DNA of 64,000 nt from Thinopyrum elongatum (lineage: Eukaryota > Streptophyta > Magnoliopsida > Poales > Poaceae), in contig CM022300.1 of the NCBI GenBank assembly GCA_011799875.1, positions 235,550,807 to 235,614,806 on the forward strand, in the 5' to 3' direction. Each line of letters begins with the position of its first letter. The stretch's first letter is position 1. The notes beneath the pieces were generated by a model, which saw nothing but the letters and a program-made list of their open reading frames with translations, made no database searches and was not told the DNA's origin. The position numbers and the translations under genes were made by a program. Below, piece by piece: positions 21,955 through 34,154 of the stretch.

Positions 21955-24900
21955 TTTACCCCCTGCCTATGCGTCTTCTTCCTTCTTGCGACTCCACAGC
22001 GCCCGAGCTCCGCCGCCGCCGTCCACCTCCAGTGTCTTCAACTCCGGCTGCTGCATCAACCTGAACGGACCAGAGAAACGCGGCGCACAACCGCTATCCA
22101 TCAGCGTCGACAGGTACCCCTCTTGCTTCGCATCAGATCTGCACTAGGGTTTGCTCAGTTCATCGGAGTTGATCGCCGTTCTTTTTTTTCCCTCTTTAGA
22201 TCACATAGTTAGATCTGAACACAGTGCCAAAATTATGCGGTAGTGGTTTTAGCATTCGTTTCCAATAGTATAAGATACCCCCTCTGTACAAAAGTCTCAT
22301 CTGAGCATGCGAGTTCTTCTGCTGCCATCACCTTAGGTTTAGAATTTATTTTCTTTTCTGAACTGCTGTAGATCCAAAATCATAGAACCAATCTGTGGAA
22401 CCCGTTTGCCCATCACTTAGCAAAATTCACTTATAGATCTGTAGCACCGCAGCTGTTTGGGCAGTTTATAAGATAAGTCGTAACCCGCCATACTCCATTA
22501 GTCCCCTTGTTAAGCCGCCAGTATATGTTCACAACCTGTATAACCCGGCATTAGCTTTCCGGTTTAATGATACCAATGTTTAAAGCACATCATTCGCTGC
22601 ATATAAATTGGCTTTGCATGACAAACTCATTTTTTGACCACTAGCCGGCTTAACAGTATAACTTTAAACCGGCAATATTTTTTTTTCTTTAGGCTTTTCA
22701 CCAACAAAATTACCAAGACCGCCACTTCATGCAATTTGGTCGCTTCCACTGTCATAGAAGAAATCCTCGATGAATTTGTAAAAGAAGGTGTCCTGGCCAA
22801 AAAGGATGTGATCCACTGGAGGGCCCCAGGAACCGAGACTACTCCTGAACCAAAAGAGGGTGAAGTTGTAGTTTTCACTGATCACATGCTCCGGGGGTTC
22901 ACTCCACCCGGCTCAAAATTCTTTCGTGATGTGCTGCACTTCTTTCAACTTCATTCTCAAGATATTGGGCCCAACCCTGTTTCAAACATCTGCAACTTCC
23001 AAGTTTTTTGCGAAGTATATCTTCAACAGGAGCCCACTGTAGAGCTGTTCAGGGAATTCTATTACTTGAACCGCCAGACTGAGTTCACAGATGGGCCCAG
23101 CCTAGAACTAGGCGGCATTTCAATTCAGAGGCGCAAAGAAGCTACTTTCCCAGCCACTGCACTTCCCAGTCATCCCAAGGACTGGAACCAGACTTGGTTT
23201 TACTGCCAAGACACATCTCCAGAAGGTGAGAATCCCTTGCCGGGTTATCGTGAGAGCTGGCTTAGCAACAGGCACCCCCTTCCCGACCGGATCAGCACAG
23301 CAGAACAGGCCAAATATATGCCCATTTTTGGAAAAATCAGAGCCTTAATGGCCAATAGTTTAACTGGAGTTGACCTAGTTCGATGCTGGGTCGCATGGAG
23401 AATTTTACCCTTAAGCCGCCGGCCCGGCTTAATGTGTGAGTATACCTGTGACGTCAAAGATCCACAACGCCACCGCCAAGTGTGATTGGACGACGAGAGC
23501 CTCAAGAAGATGGTCAAGACATTGCTGAATGAAAGCTTGGCCACTTGCAGCAGGACGGGGCTGAACCCCTTTTGCACCCTCAACAAGCCGCCAGCTGTAC
23601 GTATTTGTGAGCAGTTTTCATTAACTCATTATCTGTCAATCTGCCTTCTCATTCTTACTTGAATTTCTGCAGCCTGACTCCCCCTTCTGGAAGAAGAAGC
23701 TTCAGGATAAACCGGCCAAGAAAACCAGGACCAAGAACAAGGCTAAGAAACCTGCCAAGAAGAAATCAGAAGCAATTGATCCGTTTACTCTTGATGAAGA
23801 GTCGGAGGTAGAACTTGATTCTCTTGGCTCCTTCTTTGTTCATCTTATTAACATTGATTACTACCAGGATGACGCGGAGGCCAGCCATGCAGACGGCGAA
23901 GAGGTAACTATCCTTTCCTCCGACTCAGAACCTCTGCCAGGACAGAAAGTTCGACAAGCGAGCCGGAAAGTAAGGTTTTCTCACCCTTTAGCTTATCTGG
24001 ATCCCCACTTTATTTTGAAGAAACAGCAGCATGAAGTTCGCCGCACAACCCGGAACAGCAGAGGCGGGGAACTTTCCTCCGGTTTACCAAACACACTGAT
24101 TCCTCGCAAGCGCCGAGCAGAGGTTTCACAGTTTTCTGACTTAGCTTTTCCAAAGGCAGGTCTTGTTCAACAACCCCTTAACCCTTCTGATTCAGACTAT
24201 CAGGGCACTTCTCACTCCTCATCTGGGGACTCCACTAGGACTCAAATCCCCCTTTTCAAAGTCGCCCCAGGGTAAGAATATTGAATTTCCTCGCTTTTTA
24301 AGCCCTTTGTCAATTATCATGCTTACATCTTTATGTCTCATTGTCAGTGGTCAAGCCAAACCAAACAAGAAGGCGAAGACAATAAACCGGGCGAAAACAT
24401 CAATACCACTGAGGATCCTAAGGCTGCTAATCCGGAGAAGCAGACAATATCTGAATCTTTGCATCAAACCTCCGAAGCAGCCAATGATGATCCACTGCCC
24501 GAAGAGCACAATGTCATTATGGACTCCATGGATGTTGACCTGGCTCGTGCTAAGCCGTCAAGTCTCGTCAAGCCTGCTGAAGAAAAGGCTGACGATGTCA
24601 TAGTCACTGGGACCCATTATGTTGAGCCGGGCAACACCACAATCTTAGCCAAGCATAGCGCCAAGAAGGAATTTTCTGCTGCTGACAAGGGCAAATGGAA
24701 GCTGAATTTAGAAGGTTATGCCCAGTTCAATGCTCAGGAAATTCACGCAGGTTATTTAAACCGCCTTCACACTACCCGTGACTTTGAAGCCGGCTTAGTA
24801 ATTCTAATGAAGGAGCGTTTTGAGGTAAACACTGAAAACTCTTCCTGTATATATATCTGTCAGCCGCCAAGTCTACTGTATATGAGAAAATTGAATATGC

Positions 24901-26306
24901 CGTAGACTTAAATACCATATTTGATCTTATAACCATTCCATAGCAATTAGTAACTACTGAATCAAAACAAGTAGCCCCCAAGGGCCGGCTTAAACTAGAA
25001 AGTTAAGCCGGGACTTCAAATTGTAGCACTAAAATCCACTTATGTAGCCCCCAAGGGCCGGCTTAAGCTGCATAGCTAAGCAGGGACTTACCACCGTATT
25101 TATGAACAAATCCAAATATGTATCTCCCATGAGCTGGTTTTAGTTGAAGAAATTTTAACCGGGTCATTAAAGATTTGTCCTCAAAAGAGCAAATGTACAT
25201 TAGCCCCCAAGTGCCAAGTAAAATACCTGTATTATGCTTGGGACTTCAAATAAGATGATTGTCATAACCTTATGCTGCCTGTCTTTGTTTATGGCAGGCT
25301 GAATTAAACATGAAGGAATCTCAAGTGAAGGATCTGCGGCAAAACATCCAGTCCCAACAGTCAGAGACTTCAAAGGCCAAATCAGAGCTGAAAACCTCCT
25401 TAGAAGAGATTGAAAAATTAAAAAGGGACTTCAGCGCTGAGAGAACCAGCTGGGAGACCGAGAAGGCGGCTCTGCTAAAAAGAGCAGAACATGCTGAAGC
25501 TGCTCTTAAGCCGGTAACTGATGAGTTATCTAGTTTAAAACATCAAATCAATAGCCTGAGAGCTGCCATCTTCAGTAAGCAATATAGTACTTCAATTTTT
25601 TCACCATCAATTTATCATAGTCCTGAACCGGCTTATCAATATCTGTGCTGATGCAGGCTCCAGAAGTTCCAAGCTAGGCCAAGACATGCGCATAAGACTT
25701 AAAGCTGTATATACCCTTGTGGAGCAATTATACACCGGTGCTCAAAGGGCTATTGCTGCCGTCTCACATAAAAAGCAACCACCTTCACTCATCAAGGAGA
25801 TGCTGGAGAAACTGTCTGTGCTGCCGCAAAGAGTTGAAGAACTAAAGTGGTCAGTTGCTAGAGCTAGTGCCATCACCGCGTTGAGCCAGGCGAAGGCATG
25901 GCAAGCCGAACTTGACCCAGAAGAGTTGGCCACCGGCTGCCCAAGTTTAAAAGAAGATGGGTCTCCCTTTGAAGCCGCAGACTTTACCAAATGTGTAATG
26001 GAAATGCGCCCACTAGCGAGTAAGCTTGCTGAAGAGACCAACTTGACAAAATATCAGGCGGCTTACTCAAAAGAAAACTCAAAAGTATCAGCGCCGGTTT
26101 ATGAGGCCATGGATCTCATCCCGCCAATACGTAGGCACACCTTTGGCCCTGATATTGATCCATCAACCCTTATAGATGATGAGGCTATATTCAGAGCATT
26201 GACTGGGATCAACTGGGCCACAACTGACTTCTAGCAAGTGGAGGAAGAGGAAGAACCGGCGCTGGATGACCCGGAAGCTTCAACTCGCCAAGACCAAGAC
26301 AACTGA
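21955..26306 (+). pseudogene. Antisense spliced gene of G2 (Transposase_28 / putative gypsy-type transposon domain)
   Basis: Plus-strand gene opposite to gag-pol. A leader exon (about 21955-22113) precedes exon 22693-23596, which encodes the conserved domain: VVFTDHMLRGFTPPGSKF, then DIGPNPVSNICNF, EFTDGPSLELGG, SHPKDWNQTWFYCQD and LMCEYTCDVKDPQRH. This matches, from memory, the family annotated as putative gypsy-type transposon. Later exons: 23673-24271 (basic, KKPAKKKSE; perhaps with a 60-bp intron), 24348-24824, 25298-25574 (heptad-type coiled coil, Glu/Lys rich) and 25657-26306. Donors are GT and acceptors AG at each join. Defects: a TGA at 23483-23485, a frame change near 24375, and a TAG at 26232-26234 before the final TGA. 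The role of such antisense ORFs in Tat elements is unknown. Confidence 0.8.
24970..25250 (+). repeat. Intronic GTAGCCCCCAAG repeat in the antisense gene
   Basis: Three imperfect units of TAGCCCCCAAG(G/T)GCC with (C/G)GGGACTT about 45 bp on, spaced 75-180 bp. They lie in the intron between 24824 and 25298. The same unit occurs five times in G1 (7732-8112). Confidence 0.7.
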
Positions 26307-27628
26307 TCCGTAAGGCGGCTCTCAGACTGCATCACAGTGCTTGTTTGAAAAAAAACACTTAATCATTTGGACTTTGAAAGCCATGTAATAGGCTAGTGAA
26401 AACAATGATCTGTCATGCCATCGTGCATGTTCTTAGCCTTTGAAACTGATGATGCACTTTTCATATGCCATGGATGAACTTTGCAAGGAGTATCATATTA
26501 TTTTACAAAGCTCCTACATAGAGTAAACAATAGATGCCCTGGCGGTTTACGCCAGGGCGGGTCATAATGTCCAACATCATATTTTCTGGCGACTTATAGT
26601 CCATAACCAGGCGGGTTATCAAACCTCACGTATTCATATAACAAGTAAACACATACCTGTGAGATTGGTTCACACCGCCGGCTTGCAGTGCCGTATGCAG
26701 TAAGGGTAACAGCCAAAAACTGGAAGTGCATAACTCCAAATGCGCAATCAAAATATGCTGGCGACTTATTGTCCAAAGCCAGTCCGGGTTATCAAAACCC
26801 CAAATAAGCTCAAGTATGAGTCATAAGGATTAAGGCTACATGGTCTGAATCGTGTTAAACCATATATCAATATGGTATAAGGGTATGAACCCGAACAATG
26901 TTCAAAGAAAATAACAAATCAGAAAAAACAAGGCTTCCATAGGCTGCCAAGCCTCAATATCAAGTGTTGTTCATGGGCCGCACAGCCACTGAGTTAATCC
27001 TTCATTCAAACCTGTAAGCCGGCCTCACATGACCAACCGCCGTTTTAACCTTGACAAGTTCAGGGTCTTTATAAGATTGACTGTCAAGAGTTCGTCTGGT
27101 CATTCCAGATAACCTGGACGGAGTGGCAGACATATAGGCAGGATAACCTGGAGTTTTTGGTGTTTTACACCTGGCATCCAAGCCGATCAAAAGGGTCGAT
27201 AAAGCTATGTTCATTGAATAATGAGCCCCCAAGTGACCAATAATGAGCCTTCAAGGTAGGATACCTATGTTTGAACTGCTCATTGTAACATGTTCTCTTT
27301 GGTACCCGTTCAATTTGGGCAATAAGCCCCCAAGCAATTTGCATCAAGGTGTATAAGCCAGATCAATAGGGTAGTCATAGCTATGCTCCATGAGCAGGAA
27401 GCCCCCAAGTAATATTTTAAACAAGGCGTGCAAGCCGGATCAAGAGGGTAGTCACAGCTATGCTCAATGAGCAGGAAGCCCCCAAGTGATCTTATGAATT
27501 GACAATAAAGACTCAGATACTTAGAAATGAAACGACAGAGGCCCTAAATTATCAGGGATGCCGGCTTTATTATACTTGATCATAATATATACATGGATGA
27601 AAATATGTACTACACAAGAGCCAGTGGC
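26307..27628. other. G2 spacer between the antisense gene and integrase
   Basis: Non-coding. Holds several copies of CCCCCAAGTGA and AATGAGCAGGAAGCCCCC, spaced 75-100 bp (27220-27490), and GCGGGTTATCAAA-type words near 26610 and 26780. It would form the convergent 3' ends of both transcription units. No supported gene. Confidence 0.6.
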
Positions 27629-28798
27629 TCAGGTGTAACAAGGCCGAAGATGAGCAATATTCCACGGTCGGCGGGTCTCCTCCTCAGACGTGCGTGAGTC
27701 CTTGTGATCTCGAATATCAATGAGGTAGTATGACCCATTGTTCAAGTTCTTGCTGACCACAAAAGGCCCTTCCCAAGGTGGAGATAACTTGTGCATATCA
27801 GTTTGATCCTGGATGAGCTGGAGCACCAAATCGCCTTCTTGAAAGGTTCGAGTTTTAACCCGGCGGCTATGATAGCGACGCAGATCTTGCTGGTATATCG
27901 CTGAACGAGCCGCCGCAAGGTCACGCTCCTCATCCAAGAGATCAAGATCATCCTGACGTGCTTTTTCATTATCAGCTTCAACATAAGCCGCCACACGGGG
28001 CGAGTCGTGACGGATGTCACTGGGGAGAACAGCCTCTGCTCCGTAAACCATGAAGAAAGGCGTATAACGCGTGGATCTGTTGGGGGTAGTATTTATACTC
28101 CAAAGCACTGAGGGCAACTCCTCAACCCAACAACTAGGCGTCCTCTGCAAAGGGACCATAAGCCGGGGCTTGATACCTCTCAAGATCTCTTGATTGACCC
28201 TTTCAGCTTGACCATTGGACTGGGGGTGAGCCACCGATGAGACGTCAAGACGAATATGCTCTCGTTGACAAAACTCTTTGATAGCACCCTTGGACAGATT
28301 AGTGCCATTATCAGTTATGATGCTATGAGGGTAGCCGAAGCAAAAAATCACCTTTTTAATGAATTGAACCGCCGTTGCCGCATCACATTTACTGACCGGC
28401 TCTGCCTCAACCCACTTTGTAAATTTGTCAACTGCCACCAACAGGTGGGTCTTTTAATCTTTGGATCGCTTGAAAGGCCCAACCATATCCAGTCCACAGA
28501 CCGCAAACGGCCAAGTAATTGGAATCATCCTTAACTCTTGAGCCGGCACATGAGCTCGTTTGGAAAACTTCTGACAACCATCACACTTGCTAACCAGGTC
28601 CTCTGCATCAGCATGAGCCGTCAGCCAATAAAATCCATGACGAAAAGCCTTGGCTACGAGAGACTTAGAGCCGGCATGATGACCACAATCTCCTTCATGA
28701 ATCTCCCTTAGAATTTCATGGCCCTCTTCAGGAGATATGCATCGCTGAAACACCCCTGTGACACTGCATCGGTGTAACTCGCCATTGACAATGGTCAT
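27629..28798 (-). pseudogene. G2 pol: integrase, broken by one nonsense codon
   Basis: Minus strand. The first part (28457-28798) carries the zinc-binding H2C2 module (IHEGDCGHHAG ... CDGCQKF). A TAA at 28454-28456 (AAA expected from the context KDKKTHL) interrupts it. The catalytic core follows with VAVDKFTKW (first Asp), ITDNGTN (second Asp) and PQSNGQAERVNQ (Glu), so the DDE triad is present. The C-terminus (EGDLVLQLIQD, PWEGPFVVSK) is the usual GPY/F-type module, ending NIAHLRPCYT. It would catalyse insertion of the cDNA in the nucleus. It lies in frame with the RNase H segment upstream, separated only by a TGA at 28808-28810. Confidence 0.92.
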
Positions 28799-28807
28799 TG
28801 ACTTAGA

Positions 28808-29863
28808 TCACCGGGCTATCTGCCTGGCCAAAGTTTCATCCTTAGGTAACTCACCCCGGGTCATATAAGCCAAATATGGCATTGTCCAATTAGGGATAGC
28901 GTGAAGAGCCGCCACCAACTGTGCCTCCGGGTCAGGGATAGCAAGATCCTCTTCCGTGGGCAACTTAACTGAAGGATTATTTAGAATATCCAGAAAAACA
29001 TTAGGTGGTACCGGCTTACGCTGAGACCCCAGCCGGCTTAAAGCATCAGCCGCCTCATTTTTCCTGCGATCAACATGCTCCACCTGATAGCCTTTGAAAT
29101 GACCAGCAATAGCATCAACCGCCCGGCGGTAAGCCGCCATGAGCGGGTCTTTGGAATCCCAAGTTCCTGAGACTTGCTGAGCCACCAGATCTGAATCGCC
29201 AAAGCATGTGACCCGGTTTAAGTTCATCTCTTTAGCCACCCGAAGGCCATGGAGCAAGGCCTCATACTCAGCTGCATTGTTAGTACAAGGAAACATCAAC
29301 CTTAAGACATACCAAAATTTATCACCTCGTGGGGAAGTCAAGATGACTCCAGCCCCCGAGCCTTCTAGCTGCCTGGATCCATCAAAATGAATAGTCCAAT
29401 ATGTATTATTAGGCTTCTCCTCAGGCATCTGTAACTCTGTCCAGTCATTGATGAAGTCCACAAGTGCTTGAGACTTGATAGCTGTCCGGGGCATATATTT
29501 CAGACCATGAGGTCCAAGCTCAATATCCCACTTGGCCACTCGGCCTGTGGCTTCTCTATTTTGAATAATATCACCTAGAGGAGCAGAACTAACCACTGTG
29601 ATGGGATGACCAAGGAAATATTGTTTCAACTTACGACTAGCCATGAACACTCCAGAAACGAGCTTCTGCCAATGTGGGTACCTCTGCTTAGATTCAATTA
29701 GCACCTCAATGACATAATAAACCGGCCTCTGAACCGGAAACTCCTTGCGTGACTCCTTCCTTTCCACAACCACCACCACACTGATAGCTCTGCTATTAGC
29801 AGCAACATATAAAAGCAAGGGCTCCTTGTCAATAGGAGCTGCAAGAACCGGAGGCTCAGCCAA
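28808..29863 (-). pseudogene. G2 pol: RT-linked RNase H remnant plus second (archaeal-type) RNase H
   Basis: The first ~150 residues are the RT-proximal RNase H region (PLLLYVAANSRAISVVVV, QRPVYYVIEVL, YPHWQKLV). The second domain reads TIHFDGSRQLEGSGAG (catalytic Asp), NNAAEYEALLHGL (Glu), CFGDSDLVAQQV (Asp) and KNEAADALSRLG (Asp), a complete acidic tetrad. Two RNase H domains in tandem are a recognised feature of Tat-lineage gypsy elements. The segment ends at a TGA (28808-28810) that fits CGA to TGA. Its start is a methionine created downstream of a one-base loss in an A run near 29871. Confidence 0.9.
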
Positions 29864-30915
29864 TTGTTTTTAAGCGCCTCAAATGCCTGATTAGCAGCAT
29901 CACTCCAAACGAAGTGATCCGTTTTCTTCATCATCTGGTAGAGGGGGATAGCCTTTTCTCCCAGGCGGCTTATAAACCGGCTTAAAGCCACGATACGACC
30001 CGCCAAATGCTAGACATCATTAACACATGCCGGCTTAGCCAAAGAAGTGATAGCCTTGATTTTCTCCGGGTTAGCTTCAATGCCTCTCTCAGAGACCAAA
30101 AAACACAACAGCTTGCCTGCTGGCACGCTAAATACACACTTAGCTGGGTTAAGCATCATCTTGTAGACCCGGAGGTTGTCAAAGGTCTCCTTTAAATCAT
30201 CTAACAAGGTCTCCTTCTTCCTGGATTTCACAACAATATCATCCACATAAGCATGAACATTGCGTCCAATCTGATCATGGAGGCAATTCTGAACACAACG
30301 CTGGTAAGTCGCCTGGGCACTCTTGAGCCCAAAAGGCATAGACACATAGCACAAGGCCCCAAAGGGAGTGATAAAAGCTTTCTTCTTCTGGTCCTTAACT
30401 GCCATCTTGATCTGATGATAACCAGAATAAGCATCTAAAAAGCTCAGGCGCTCACAACCCGTCGTAGCATCAATAATCTGATCAATACGAGGGAGAGCAA
30501 AAGGATCAGTCAGACAAGCCTTGTTAAGGTCCGTGTAATCCACACACATACACCAAGTGCCGTTTTTCTTAAGTACCAGCACCGGGTTAGCCAACCACTC
30601 TGGATGAAAAACTTCAACGATAAACCCGGCTGCCAAGAGCCGGGCCACCTCTTCACCAATGGCCTTGCGTCACTCTTCATTAAAACGACAAAGAAATTGT
30701 TTGACCGGTTTAAACTTCAGATCAATATTGAGAGTGTGCTCAGCGAGTTCCCTCGGTACACCTGGCATGTCTGAAGGCTTCCATGCGAAGATGTCCTGGT
30801 TCTCACGGATGAACTCGATGAGCACGCTTTCCTATTTCGAATCCAGATTGGCACTGATAATAAACTGTTGGGATGAATCGCCAGGGACAAAGTCAACCTG
30901 CTTGGTGTCATCAGC
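29864..30915 (-). pseudogene. G2 pol: reverse transcriptase, several lesions
   Basis: Minus strand. The polymerase core reads WRMCVDYTDLNKA-like (here WCMCVDYTDLNKAC), FLDAYSGYHQIKM (catalytic Asp), FGLKSAQATYQR and YVDDIVVKS (YVDD active site). The thumb side has LNPAKCVFSVPAGKLL and GIEANPEKI. Lesions: TAG at 30832-30834, TGA at 30670-30672 in the RFNEE(stop)RKAIGEE context, TAG at 30010-30012 in VNDV(stop)HLAGR, and a one-base loss in a poly-A run near 29871 (EALK then KQLAEPP). The stops fit CAG/CAA to TAG/TAA or CGA to TGA changes, that is C to T on the coding strand. Confidence 0.92.
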
Positions 30916-31572
30916 CTACTTGAACTTCAACAAGGGGTCATGCTCTGTAGTTGGCTTCTTCAAAGGACTCATATCCGCCGGGTCAACATTATCCTTGTAA
31001 AATTTCAACTCATCTGTTGCACAAACAGACTCAGCATAAGCGGCGTCGCCCTCTTCACATTCCAAAGCTATCTTTTTGTTACCATGCACCATGATGGTGC
31101 CCTTACGACCCGGCATTTTGAGCTGCAGATAAACATAACAAGGCCGCGCCATAAACTTGGCATAAGCCGGCCGCCCAAACAAGGCGTGATAAGGGCTCTG
31201 AATCTTGACCACCTCAAAAGTGAATGTTTCAACCCGATAATCATGCTCATCGCCAAAAGCCACTTCCAAGGCTATCTTACCCACTGGATATGCGGACTTA
31301 CCAGGCACCACTCCATGAAACACAGTAGAAGACGGCTTGAGATCTTTGTCAGTCAATTCCATACGGCGAAAAGTATCATAATAAAGAATATTAATACTGT
31401 TGCCCCCGTCCATAAGTACCTTTGCAAACTTGTATCCACCAACCTGCAGAGCAACCACCAATGCCAGCTGACCCGGGTTGTCAACCTGGGGCGGGTGATC
31501 CTCACGGCTCCATACGATAGGCTGCTCTGACCATCGCAAGTATCGAGGGACCGCAGGCTCAACTGTGCTCAC
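30916..31572 (-). pseudogene. G2 pol: retropepsin-like aspartic protease region
   Basis: Minus strand, 218 residues. The active-site motif is LMDGGNSINILYYDTF, the DGG(S/N)-type variant usual in this lineage in place of DTG/DSG. Downstream are HALFGRPAYAKFM and LQLKMPGRKG, shared by related elements. It would cleave the gag-pol polyprotein. A TAG at 30916-30918 cuts it from the RT. Confidence 0.85.
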
Positions 31573-31640
31573 TGCTCGTTTATGAACCTTCTGGTCTCGC
31601 TTGCATAGGCTTGTTGTGAAAACATGATACTGACCACTAT

Positions 31641-33626
31641 TCAGCTGCTTCGGATTACTCTGATAGCCAGACTGCTGCTACTGATTACCTTGACCGGACT
31701 ACTGATTACCACCACCTTGATTGCCTTGGCCTTGAAAACCAGAGTTTGAACCGCCACCTCCAAAACCAGGCCCATGAGAGCCGGATCCTGACCCGACGTT
31801 CGGGTCGTTCTGATAAAAACCGAATTTCTATACTCCCTCATAATGAAGCAATCTTTCCATAAATGTGTGGCCGGCTTATCCTGAGTTCCGTGCTTTGGAC
31901 AAGGTTGATTCATTATTGCCTCAAGGTTAAACTTTGGCCCACCAAACCGGGGCGTTGATGATTTCCCCTTACGGCGCTGGGTGCTATTCTGCGTGCTGGT
32001 GTTAGCCACAAAATCTGAACCGCCATCGGTTTGCTTGCGCTTACCATTGTTACCTTGACCCGCCGTATTGTGATGTTGTCCCTTTCCATTGCCGCCCTTC
32101 TTCCCCTTTCTAGCCTTCTCTTCATCAGACGCTGGGTCTTTCGTGCTATCTGAGACGGCATATTTGGTTAGAGCCGCCATGAGCTCTCCCATATCATTGC
32201 AGTGGCGCTTAAGCCGCCCCAACTTCTGTTTGAGGGGAAGGAAACGGCAATTTTTCTCCAAAATCAGGACGGCTGAACCGGCATTAGTGCTGTATGATGA
32301 ATGAATGACTTCCGAGACCCGGCGAACCCAGTGATTGGTTGACTCATCCTCAAGCTGGACGCAAGCATCAAGGTCGATGATCGACATGGGTTGCTTACAC
32401 GTATCTCTGAAATTCTGAATAAAACGCGCCTTCAATTGTGCCCACGAACTGATGAAGTTGGCAGGTAACCCTTTCAGCCAGGTACGAGCCGGTCCATCCA
32501 ACATCATGGTGAAATACTTAGCGCACACAGCGTCATTGACATCTAGCATCTCCATGGCCATCTCATAGCTCTCAATCCATGCTTCCGAAGGTTGATCAGC
32601 TCTGTAGTTGGGCACTTTGCGAGGGCCCTTAAAATCGTTGGGCAGACGCTCATTACGTAAAGCCGGCACTAGGCACATCACCCCCACAGTCCTAGAAGTC
32701 ATCCCAGCTTCTATAGACGAAGACAGGTTATGGTGGGGTTGCTGATAAGCCGCCAGCTCCGCCTCCCGACGTGCCCTAGCCTGATCTACTAAAGCCTGAG
32801 CATGGTTATTAGCGCGTGGCGGGTCATGCCCACAGGGCTGGTTATGGTGCTGCTCACTGCTCAAAACCACTGGCGACTCAATGCGCCGGCTGTAACTCCG
32901 GCTTGGGCGTGGGGTTGAATGGATCCGCTCACGACTATACGAATACGCCACCTGTTGAACCACCGCGGTTTGAAGAAGCTCCACGGCCTTCCGGGTCTCA
33001 ACCACCGCGGGAGACTCGCCTTGCATCGGGAGAGCCACCAGCCGCGACGCCGCAGCAATCATGTTGTCCAAAGGGTTAGAAAAATGACCCGGCGGTGTCG
33101 GCACCTGCTGAGGTGAGGTTAAATTCTAACGAGGCGGGTCTGCGACTTGTGGCTGAGCCGTCCCTCCAGTCATGGGCGCCTCAACAGCGCGGGTTACCTC
33201 AGGTGGATTGCTTGGCCCAGCCCCAGGTGTGTTAAAGAGATTCCTCGCATCATACTCCGGAGGTAGCCGACTCATGTGCCTCCTTTGTAAAACGGCGTTA
33301 GATGCATTCTGGTCCAAGGTTAACCGGAAATTCTATGCTTGAATCCGTTGCATCTCCACGTCCAGGGCGGCTCGTTCCGTCGCCATCCTAGCGTTCTTAG
33401 CATTAAGCTCAACTCTGGCTTTAGCTATCTCATCTCGTAGTTTCGCCACATCCACCTTATGCTGCACTTGAGTCTCCGGAGTAACCTCTACCTCTAGCAG
33501 AGTTGCCAAGGCATCCAAGTGCTCGGACAAAACTTGAGCCGGCGGGCGCACAGGACCGCTCGCGCCAACCGTTGCTTCGGCCGTTGAACCGGAAGTCATG
33601 GCTGCCGTAGTTGATGATTGCAGCAC
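31641..33626 (-). pseudogene. G2 gag (capsid and zinc knuckle-like), broken
   Basis: Probably starts at the MTSGSTAEAT methionine near 33599. The N-terminal part contains a coiled-coil-like stretch (VAKLRDEIAKARVELNAKN). TAG codons at 33333-33335 and 33126-33128 interrupt it. The capsid domain follows (PNYRADQPSEAWIESYEMA, MMLDGPARTWLKGLP, FIQNFRDTCKQP), typical of Retrotrans_gag. Then comes a Lys/Gly/Gln-rich linker and a zinc-binding pattern CPKHGTQ...HLWKDC. Past about 31835 the frame is shifted and the sequence becomes low-complexity. It would form the virus-like particle. Confidence 0.9.
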
Positions 33627-33746
33627 TAGTTACGTGCCAGCCATGAAGATCGCGACCCTGTTCGGCGGCTCATAGGGGTCCGGAATACTATCGCCATCGG
33701 AACAGCCCCCAAGCCCGCCGTCTTGCAGTTGATACATTGAATTAGT

Positions 33747-34154
33747 CTAACCGGTTGAGGACTCACCATCAGGGTAGATGACCGTCTCTCCACCAGACGC
33801 AGATCCTTCCACAAAACCCGCTCCATGCACAAACCCAACAAAGGTGTGCTTCACGGCGGCTTGGACCTTGGCGGGTCGCGCGCGCCGAGCCGTCTCGATG
33901 ATGTTGGTGCAGATGTCCGGCTCGGGCTCCGACTCGCCGATCTTGCTGATGAAGACGTGGATTCCGCCGAAGGGGACCCGGTACCCGTATTCGATTGAAT
34001 CGGCCTCGGGACCCCAGCCTGCATCGTCGATGTAGATCTTGCCGCGGCAACTCTTGGTCATCCGGCCCACAGCATTCCCTTGATCCCTGCGAAGCTGCCC
34101 TTCAAGAACTCGAAACCACCGTGCGCTGGCCCCACGGTGGGCGCCAACTGTCAT
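33747..34154 (-). CDS. G2 leader ORF downstream of the PBS, function unknown
   Basis: Minus-strand ORF of 135 codons between the 5' LTR and gag. It contains RMTKSCRGKIYIDDAGWGP, then GYRVPFGGIHVFISK and acidic sequence near the end. The first ATG lies in the last LTR bases and exists only because the 5' LTR ends CCATGACA, so a later start is more natural. A counterpart with RMKKGRHRKINIDDLTWHP sits at the same place in G1 (62191-62655). Conservation in two families suggests a real product, but no function is known to me. Confidence 0.6.
   Translation of the reverse strand: MTVGAHRGASARWFRVLEGQLRRDQGNAVGRMTKSCRGKIYIDDAGWGPEADSIEYGYRVPFGGIHVFISKIGESEPEPDICTNIIETARRARPAKVQAAVKHTFVGFVHGAGFVEGSASGGETVIYPDGESSTG
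34131..34148 (-). other. G2 primer-binding site
   Basis: On the minus strand, directly after the 5' LTR: GTTGGCGCCCACCGTGGG. TGGCGCC is the part expected to pair with a tRNA 3' end (…GGCGCCA). The primer tRNA is not identified here. Confidence 0.75.
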
